Origin: JAFGSZ01 sp964492185
GTDB lineage: Bacteria; Bacteroidota; Bacteroidia; Bacteroidales; UBA10428
Length of the DNA stretch: 11,093 nt
Direction of reading: 5' to 3'
NCBI GenBank assembly: GCA_964492185.1
Contig: CAZBJH010000115.1
Coordinates: 1 to 11,093 of the forward strand
In this document: one piece after another, positions 1 through 7,700 of the stretch
Position numbering within the stretch: position 1 is the stretch's first letter
How the letters are laid out: each line of letters begins with the position of its first letter
Translations under genes and position numbers: made by a program
The notes under the pieces: model-generated
Databases searched by the model: none
Told to the model about the DNA's origin: nothing
Seen by the model: only the letters and a program-made list of their open reading frames with translations

Positions 1-1
1 A

Positions 2-1066
2 TTAAGAATAATTATCATTAATATATGCTTTCCTATACCACTCCACAAACCGCTTCACTCCCACCTCCACCGGTGTATACGGGCGGTAATCAAGGTCTTC
101 TGTAAGATCGCTTACATCGGCCCAGGTGGCAGGTACGTCGCCGGCCTGCATGGGCAGGAACTCTTTTACGGCTTTTTTTCCAAGGTTTTTTTCAATTGCC
201 TCAATAAAATCCATGAGGTTAACGGGACTGCTGTTGCCGATATTGTATACTTTATAAGGAGCTTTTGAAGTGGAAGGATCAGGATTTTTACCTGTCCATG
301 CGGAATTACCTGACGGCGGATGATCGATAACCCGCGTTATTCCCTCAACAATATCATCGATATAAGTGAAATCCCGTTTCATATTGCCCTGGTTGAAGAC
401 CTGAATAGGCTTACCTTCCAGTATAGCTTTTGTGAAGATGAAGAGTGCCATATCCGGCCGGCCCCAGGGGCCGTAAACAGTAAAAAAACGCAATCCTGTG
501 GTAGGCAATCCGTATAAATGACTATAGGTGTGGGCCATCAGCTCGTTAGACTTTTTACTCGCGGCATACAGGCTTATCGGATGATCTATATTATCGTGCG
601 TGGAAAAAGGCATAGTCTCGTTAAGACCGTAAACACTCGAACTGCTTGCATAAGCCAGATGTTCAATACCGTTATGGCGGCAACCCTCCAGGATATTGGT
701 AAAACCTACAATGTTGCTGTTTATATAGGCCATGGGGTTTTCAATACTATACCTTACACCGGCCTGTGCTGCCAGGTTACATACTTTATCAAAATTTTCC
801 CGCCTGAAGATCCGATCGATCGCCTCTTTATCTTCCAGATTTACCCGGGTAAACGAATAGTTGTCATACTTGTCTGAATGAACTATATTTCCATACCCAG
901 CCTTTTCCCTTTTAATGCCGGTTTCTTGCAAACGACTGTATTTCAAATTAATATCATAATAGCCATTTATGCTGTCAAGTCCGACAACAGTATCACCCCG
1001 CTCAATAAGCCTTTTGGCAAGGTGAAACCCAATAAACCCGGCTGTGCCGGTTACGAGTATTTTCAT
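2..1066 (-). CDS. UDP-glucuronate 4-epimerase-like NAD-dependent sugar epimerase
   Basis: Extended short-chain dehydrogenase/reductase of 354 residues, complete, with ATG start and TAA stop. Visible motifs: NAD-binding GTAGFIG at 7-13 with acidic D31 ending beta-2; NLAAQAGVRYS at 97-107; the SSSSVYG strand at 141-147; the catalytic pair Y167/K171 in YAASK; and RFFTVYGPWGRPDMA at 193-207, followed by RDFTYIDD at 231-238. The 193-207 motif and the QAGDVPATWAD segment (307-317) are typical of the CapI/LspL group, which interconverts UDP-glucuronate and UDP-galacturonate in the cytoplasm to supply acidic sugars for capsule, O-antigen or exopolysaccharide. The length fits that group (about 330-350). 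Specificity for UDP-GlcA over UDP-Glc or UDP-GlcNAc is inferred from motifs only. The gene lies downstream of a terminator that closes gcvH, so it probably has its own promoter or belongs to a unit continuing past the left edge. Family assignment is firm; exact substrate is likely but not proven. Confidence 0.9.
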   Translation of the reverse strand: MKILVTGTAGFIGFHLAKRLIERGDTVVGLDSINGYYDINLKYSRLQETGIKREKAGYGNIVHSDKYDNYSFTRVNLEDKEAIDRIFRRENFDKVCNLAAQAGVRYSIENPMAYINSNIVGFTNILEGCRHNGIEHLAYASSSSVYGLNETMPFSTHDNIDHPISLYAASKKSNELMAHTYSHLYGLPTTGLRFFTVYGPWGRPDMALFIFTKAILEGKPIQVFNQGNMKRDFTYIDDIVEGITRVIDHPPSGNSAWTGKNPDPSTSKAPYKVYNIGNSSPVNLMDFIEAIEKNLGKKAVKEFLPMQAGDVPATWADVSDLTEDLDYRPYTPVEVGVKRFVEWYRKAYINDNYS

Positions 1067-1098
1067 CTCTAATTCACTACTAAATCGTCATTAATAAC

Positions 1099-1131
1099 AA
1101 AAAACCTCAACCGGTAAAATTAAGTTGAGGT
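1099..1131 (-). terminator. Intrinsic terminator after gcvH
   Basis: Read on the minus strand, an 8-bp perfect stem (ACCTCAAC at 1131-1124 pairing with GTTGAGGT at 1111-1104) closes a 12-nt AT-rich loop and runs straight into six T (1104-1099; the innermost T also forms the last stem pair). It starts 22 nt after the gcvH stop codon and ends about 32 nt before the epimerase ATG. Position and architecture match a Rho-independent terminator for gcvH. The plus-strand reading has no T-run after the stem, so it is a one-way terminator. Confidence 0.8.
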
Positions 1132-1153
1132 CCGCAATATTCCCCGTGAATGG

Positions 1154-1534
1154 TTAAGCACTGACCATATCCTTATAACCGGCCGCGTCAAGCAGATCAT
1201 CCAGATCTGATTTATCAGCAATTTTAATCTTTATCAACCAGCCTTCACCGAAAGGATCTTTATTTACAATGTCGGGTGTATCCTCCAGCTTTGAATTGAT
1301 CTCAAGCACTTCACCCGATACCGGCATAAACAGGTCGGAAACAGTTTTTACCGCTTCAATAGTCCCAAAAACCTCACCTTTGTCAAGTTCCTCGCCCTCG
1401 GTCTCTATCTCAATAAAAACAATGTCGCCCAACTCATTCTGGGCATAATCGGTTACACCTATATAGCCTTCACTTCCTTCTACCCTGATCCATTCATGAT
1501 CCCGGGTATATTTTACATTATCAGGAGCTTTCAT
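1154..1534 (-). CDS. gcvH: Glycine cleavage system H protein
   Basis: Lipoyl carrier protein of 126 residues, the usual length for the family. It shuttles the aminomethyl group between the P, T and L proteins of the glycine cleavage complex in the cytoplasm, and in many bacteria it also takes part in lipoate relay. The sequence shows the typical start KYTRDHEWIRVEG (8-20), the hybrid-motif strand GVTDYAQNELGDIVFIE (26-42), the lipoylation site EAVKTVSD with K63 as the modified lysine, PVSGEVLEIN (71-80), and the C-terminal NKDPFGEGWLIKI (91-103). Start is ATG with no clear Shine-Dalgarno sequence. No gcvP, gcvT or lpd gene is in the window, so the rest of the complex is encoded elsewhere. It lies 222 nt after sprA with promoter-like elements in the gap and a terminator after it, suggesting it can be transcribed alone. 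Confidence 0.97.
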   Translation of the reverse strand: MKAPDNVKYTRDHEWIRVEGSEGYIGVTDYAQNELGDIVFIEIETEGEELDKGEVFGTIEAVKTVSDLFMPVSGEVLEINSKLEDTPDIVNKDPFGEGWLIKIKIADKSDLDDLLDAAGYKDMVSA

Positions 1535-1756
1535 GTTTATTAACTTTAATTTAAGATCTGTTAGTTTATGGACAAACTCTATTTATTATCTTTTTTTTAT
1601 GCTCAATTTATGTACCGGCATTTTATCTCTTCAAATTTAGACTTTTTTACAATACAAATCTATAAGGATTAATTATTCATTGATGCTCATATTTAAAAAA
1701 TTATGAACAGTTTATCTAACAGGATTTGAAACCAGGGTTTTTATGATACTTAATAT
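1535..1756. other. AT-rich sprA-gcvH intergenic region
   Basis: This 222-nt spacer is strongly AT-rich and holds no open frame with coding character. I see no stem-loop plus T-run that would terminate sprA, so read-through into gcvH is possible. On the minus strand it carries two Bacteroidota -7-type motifs and an A8 run (1598-1591) in the likely gcvH leader. I looked for a glycine riboswitch, which would make sense upstream of a glycine cleavage gene, and found no GC-rich paired structure compatible with one. Confidence 0.7.
1632..1662 (-). promoter_or_regulatory. Candidate gcvH promoter (Bacteroidota type, tandem -7 elements)
   Basis: On the minus strand, TAGATTTG (1662-1655) and TAAATTTG (1639-1632) both match the Bacteroidota housekeeping -7 consensus TAnnTTTG. 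The TTTG of the upstream copy lies 15 nt before the downstream copy, where it could serve as a slightly too close -33 element (TTTG or TTG, usually about 17-23 nt away). The upstream copy has no TTG at normal distance. Transcription from the proximal copy would give a leader of roughly 90 nt before the gcvH ATG. In such AT-rich DNA one match could occur by chance; no transcription data are available here. Confidence 0.45.
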
Positions 1757-4700
1757 TTACAGGGTGAACCTTACACTAAAGCCGATATTAGTATCAGCCG
1801 TGGGAAATGACCGGGATGTATGTGGTGTATTTACTGTCCGGTCAAAGAAAATTTGTACATTGAACCGTTCCGTAAGTACATAATCTGCCGTGAAATCGAT
1901 CTTGAATATTCTCTGGCCTACAGTGGGTTCATTTGTAATATCAGAACGTAAGATGGTCATATTATCACGTATGGAAAAATCAAGACGCACGTTCAGGTCA
2001 CTTTCAAAGGAACGGGTACCGCTACCGGTGGTAATGTTAATAGGTACTGCTTTAAAACGGTACCCTGTACCAATAACCACTTCATCATTCCGGGTCTCCA
2101 TAATCTGGTTGTTCACCAGGCTAAGGGCGATCATCCTTGATTTCTTAAGTTCGAAACGGGTGATAAGACTATTCTTCCATGTCATGTCAACGCCAATCAG
2201 CGGACTTATCTGTTCATTGATAGAAACCGAATTGATGGTATACTCAGGAATAAAGTTGTTTTGCAAATCGCGGATGTACGTAAGGCCATCAACCAACTCT
2301 TCCTGAAAATCAAGATTTGTCGTGTATGATCCTATATTGTATGTTGACCGGTAAGAATGGGTTATATTAATAGATTGAAAATACTGCTGAAGAAAAGCGA
2401 TTCTTGCAAGCCCGTCAAAATTAACACGCCAGTTCGGCAACATCAGCCAGGGGAAAGTTTTCATAGTTATATTTTCCGGATCCATATTTCCATAGGCAGC
2501 CATAAAGGCAGGTATCAGAACCTCCGAAGATGTTGGCCCGTAACCGTCATAATAACCCGGGATTACCATATGCTCAACTGAGGAATTATAATCAGATGTA
2601 CCTTGTTCCACACGCCTGTTATGCAGACGGCGGGAGATAATTTTTCGATAATTCCTGAATCTCGTGTATGCCTCCGATTGATAATTATTATCACTGGATA
2701 CTTTTTCAAAGACACTTCCGATAGAAATGAACGACATTGAAAAATTTCCGCCCTGAACCCAATTATCAAACATAAACCCTGCCGAATCCCTGTTGTAAAA
2801 ATACGATTCGCTTATGCTCTCGCTATATTGTCTCTGCGCACTGAATTCTACCCGCAAACCTCTGAACGGTTCATAGGTGGTACGAACAGAAAGATCATCG
2901 GTGGAAGTAATTGTATACGGGCTATTGAACAGTGTGTCTCTTGTAAGCCAGTTGTTTCGGTATGCCCTGTATGGAAAGTCCTCATCCTGCAGTCCCAACA
3001 GGAAAGGCATTCCGGGAGCGCCGTCAAACCCTGATCTGCTCATACCGAAGAAATCCGTTTCAGGCAGGTAACCCTGAATAAAAGTACCGCCGTTTTGACG
3101 GTAGGATACAGAAATGTTTTTAAAACCCGTTAACAATCTGATAAAACTCTCGCCCAGGAAAACAAGGGGGTTTTCTCCTTTTTCTATCCGGCCTTCAACT
3201 TCCACGGTAATCCCGATATGATCCTGATCATCCTGTATCGTAATCTTGTTTTCATTTTCAATGTTCACTACCATATCTATCTCATTCCCGTCCTCATCAA
3301 ACACTTTTACATCAATATCTTCCGTGCCAAGCCGGTGATATACATTTTTAGGCACATCCGCACGTACAAATGTCCTGCGGCTGTAATTCACCACCTTATA
3401 CCGCCTTTCGGATTCCGGTTGCTGACGGCCGCCGGAGCGGTACTTATCCTGAATTCGTTTGATAAAGCCTGCCTTGTTGTACAGGTTGTTCATATTGAAC
3501 TGGCCGTTCAACTGCAGGGAGTTGGAATTCTTTAAATTATTACCCAGATCTCTCGAGGGATCCGCGAGTACCGGCCCGTGCACCCATGACATGGTGGCAT
3601 TATACCTGGTGGAGAGGTTCATCCAGTCAAATAAAGGAATCTTGTTTATAGGCAGGGTATATGTAAGGTTAAAGCTCTGGTTAAAATTAGTATTCCGCCC
3701 GCCGCTCAGAATATTCTGGCGTACCGAGTCCTTCCAGAAATCATTGTCTTGTTTGAACAGATCATATGCCCCTGCCGGTTCATCAATACGTGAAACATTA
3801 TTTGCCGTATAATCAAATTTGAGCGACCGGGTAAAATCCCAGTTTAAGTTATATCCCCTGTCCCAGGTAAAATCTTTATTCACCGTTGAATCAATCTTTA
3901 TCTCCCGGTCAAGAAAAACATTACGCATCTTCATCTCATTGTAGTTACGGTTAAGGGCAGTTCCAAAGGTGAAACGTGACGGATAGGGATTAAAATTGAA
4001 ATCCCTGATGATCCTGAGAAAGGGCTTACTTAACAGCTTTGATTTTCTAAAAGGGGTAATGGTTTTGGGGCGGGTATTGAACACATAATTCAAATTGCCT
4101 CCATATTTTAATCTCCTGTTATAATCTGTATTGTAATTCCGTGAGAAGGTTTCACTGTAATTGACCCCCGCGGTAATATTGCCGGGTGATATCACCCTGA
4201 GTCCCTGCACTTCTTTGTTCCAACGCATATTGGTAAAATTAATGCTGGTCCGCTCGGTTCTGTCCTGTGAAATCCGCTTTATTTCGTTCCGCTCTTCCCG
4301 TGTCCCGGCATTGTTCAATGCTTCACGCAGGGGAACGTCGGGGTCACCCGGATAATATTCAGGATTGATAATGGTTTTCGAAAGTCCGACATACAGGGGG
4401 ATCGATACAGATGCTTTTTCGGAAAAAAATTTACCCAGCTCAAGGTTGGATGCAATATCATACTGGATTGCTTCCTCCCGTGACCGTTCCTCCACAGTTT
4501 GTTCAATACCACCAAACCCCGGTGTGCTGGTAGCTCCGGCAATGGACACTGAACCAAAATCTGCAAGCTTTGCCTGCAAACGCGCATTGGCCGCCCATCC
4601 TCCCCGGTTATTGAAATCAGTCAGGCGAAGCTCATTAAACCACACTTCCGCTGATTTTGGCTGACCGTCGTTCATAGCAATATTATTTGCATCTCCGGGA

Positions 4701-7700
4701 TTACGTATCCCTAACATTATAGTGCGTATATTACTTAGGTTGGGATTCCCCTTTACCTTTATCATCTTGTTTTCATGATCAGGATCCATGCGTCTGAATA
4801 CCTGGGCCACAGAAACAGCAAAAGGATCTTCCCGGCTCAGTCTGTTACGTTCCTTCTTAACTTCCACCAGCTTTTCCAGGTTCAGTTCTATAATATTCCC
4901 ATCAGGCCATACAAGCTTTCTGTCCGCTTCACTGTCTTTATTATACATGCCTGCTTCAGTAACTTTGAGGGATACTTCATATTCATAATAATTATCCATA
5001 TAATCCGAACCGATCCTGATAAAAGCAGTCAGTTCATCATCCTGCAGCATTTCTCCAGGTATAGCCTCAGCATGAACAAACATCCTCAGGTTTTTATACT
5101 GACGCAGATCAAGGTCTACATTTTTAAATACCGCACGTGCATCATTATCTCTCAAATCCAAAACTTTCAAAAGGAGTGATTGCTCATTCAAATGTCTTAA
5201 CTGGGGCTGATTAGGATCGATAACCCTGTCGATCCCGGGAGGCAATACATAATTAACAGGCGTTTTCCCCGAATTTTCCTCAATATTCACCGCGGAAACA
5301 TCAAACGATCCACCCGTTTCCTGGCTGGTCAGTGAAGGCCCGCCATCATTGAACGGAAGCTGGTACTTTCGCCACTCTCCACGCACCAGCTCAAGTGTGC
5401 CAAAACGCATAATTACAGATTCCTGAAATCCTGTAAGCAGCATTCTCATAAAACGGATGGATTTGAAATCTTCAATGGGACCAACTCTCGTTTCATAATC
5501 AAATATGGGTACCCTGAACTGATACCAGGTTACTTCAGATTTTTCATTATTTTTAAACGTTGCGTTATATGTTCTCGAATCTGTAATAAAATTACACCCC
5601 ACTTCAAGGTCTTCGGGTCTGATGCTTATTCTGTACTGATAATATGTCTCGGTTTCGTTCAGAGTATTGTCGCGGTTTATATCTTCCACGTCAGGACTGG
5701 TTTTGCTGGCAGCCGCGAATTTGCCGCCCGACTGCTCCGATGTGGGTGAATTGCCTTCATGGTTATTATAGTTCTTATACCTCTCAAGTATACCTAATTG
5801 CTGGCCATCCAGATCATCTCCCAGATAATATGTAAAATTATCATTCGAAGGGTCTTCACTCGCCTTTAAATAAACTTCCTCCCCTGTATAAGCACGTACA
5901 CTGTCCAGGTACCATGAAAAGAATTCCTGCTCATCATCATCCCGCAAACCATCAAGTCCCACATCCTGGTATTCACGCGTAGCAGGATCATTATCAAATG
6001 CCGTGACATATGATTGTTGTTGGGGCACCCGCCCCCAGGCTGTCTCATCCACCAATGTTCCCGTATCGGATACCGGCAGTCCGTTCTCAAACATCTTACG
6101 TGAATCCCGTAAAATATCCTCAGATATTTCACCAAGGTGGAAATACAGTTCACCTCCCGGATTAAGTGAATCTTCAACAAAAGGATCCATCATCCAGAAT
6201 TCTATGAACTCAACATTGGAAGTTTCAAAGTCAGATGTCTGTATCTCACGCATCATACCACCCCAACGTGATTCAGGATTACGAAGCTTACCATCGGGAG
6301 TTATTCCTTCAGAAATTCCCGGCAGGCCGGCAACATCATAATTATAAGGCCCCTTTTCATCCGGATAATACGCGACATTGAGCACGGAAACACGGGTTTC
6401 AAGCGAAGAATACTCACTTTCCTTGTAAGGAAAGAGCTCCTCCTCCCTGATCTCTCTCACATAATGACTGCTCTGATCATCCTCCGTAATATGCTTTGGC
6501 GTCAGAGATTGATTCCTGGTGAGCACAGGGTCGATAACATACCAGGCCAGTTTGGCCCTGTTAACACCATAAGCAATATTATTACTGAGTTCCGCCTCCG
6601 GAAATTGCGGAAGTCCCTGCGGCGCACTTGACAACACCCATGCAGGCAGGCTTTTCATCTCAATCTTGGTTTGGGAGCCCTCAAAATCATCAATATATGC
6701 CACTCCGCTGCGTCCTATGGCTTTCGACTGGCCGGGGATCAAATGTGCAAATTCTGCATCCAGCGCAATGCTTGATGTTTCTTTCGTTTCCAAAAACGGC
6801 AATTTATCAACAAGGGTGGTCAGGAACTGTGAACGGGTACGATAGCTGGTGTTTAATCCCCAGATAGTATTTGAAATAGGTTCCTCCCCCATGTTCACTT
6901 TCTTTGTCAAAGGCCGCTCGGTAAGATTCAGCAAGGTGGCCCCTATATTGAAATCCTCCGAAAAGCGGTAATCAAGATGTGTACCAACAAGTGTTTTTGT
7001 TTGTATGTTAAATAACGACTGGCTTTCCAGGGATATGTTAAGGGGAGTGCCTGATTCCATTAATCCCTGGTTTAGTACGCGTACCCGGCCAAGAGTGTAA
7101 TCAACCGTATAATCGACATTCTCAACAAGCTGGATACCCCCTGCAGTTACCTTCACCGATCCTTCCGGTATATTCATTGCATTCAACTGTATCTCCGAAC
7201 TGGATGATGACTGGTATTGTCCTGAAAGCAAGAATTTGTTTTTTTCGGCAATCTGTTGGGCTTTAGTCTGAGTTGAATCATACAGCTCCTCGAAAACATA
7301 TTTGTCAGCAACGCGGTTGCGTTCGGGATGATCGAGATATTGCTCTCCGCCAATGATCTTCAACCGCAGATCATGGCCAAAAGGTTCCCGTAAAGGAAAA
7401 ATTATCTTACCCGACTGGGAATAGACAGTCACCCCCTCGATAAAATCAAACACCCCGTCAGGATTCGGCTCATTGCGTGAATCGAGGCTGTCAAGTCTTA
7501 ACACTTTGAGTAAAATTTTCTCATTGATAGCCCCTTCGGTGATATAGTTAACCGGTACACCGGTCTCATCATTCCGGTACAACACATCAAGCCTGAAATC
7601 CTGCCTGCTGACCTGGTAAGCGCCAATCGAATATATATTTTTCATCATCAGTTCCCAGGTGGGGTAACGCGGTACAAGACTCGTTCCTTTCAACATTTTA

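Noticed and set aside
320..1072. Plus-strand open frames across the epimerase gene (320-517, 518-877, 878-1072)
   Set aside because: They lie antisense to a well-recognised epimerase and have no family resemblance; chance open frames on the opposite strand.
1680..1745. Terminator just after sprA
   Set aside because: Only very short complementary pieces (such as GTT/AAC around AGATA, or AAAC/GTTT around CCTG) occur, too weak to call a stem, and the nearby T-run does not follow a stem.
1535..1756. Glycine riboswitch upstream of gcvH
   Set aside because: The gap is AT-rich, with no GC-rich paired core or tandem aptamer layout; nothing resembles the glycine aptamer consensus.
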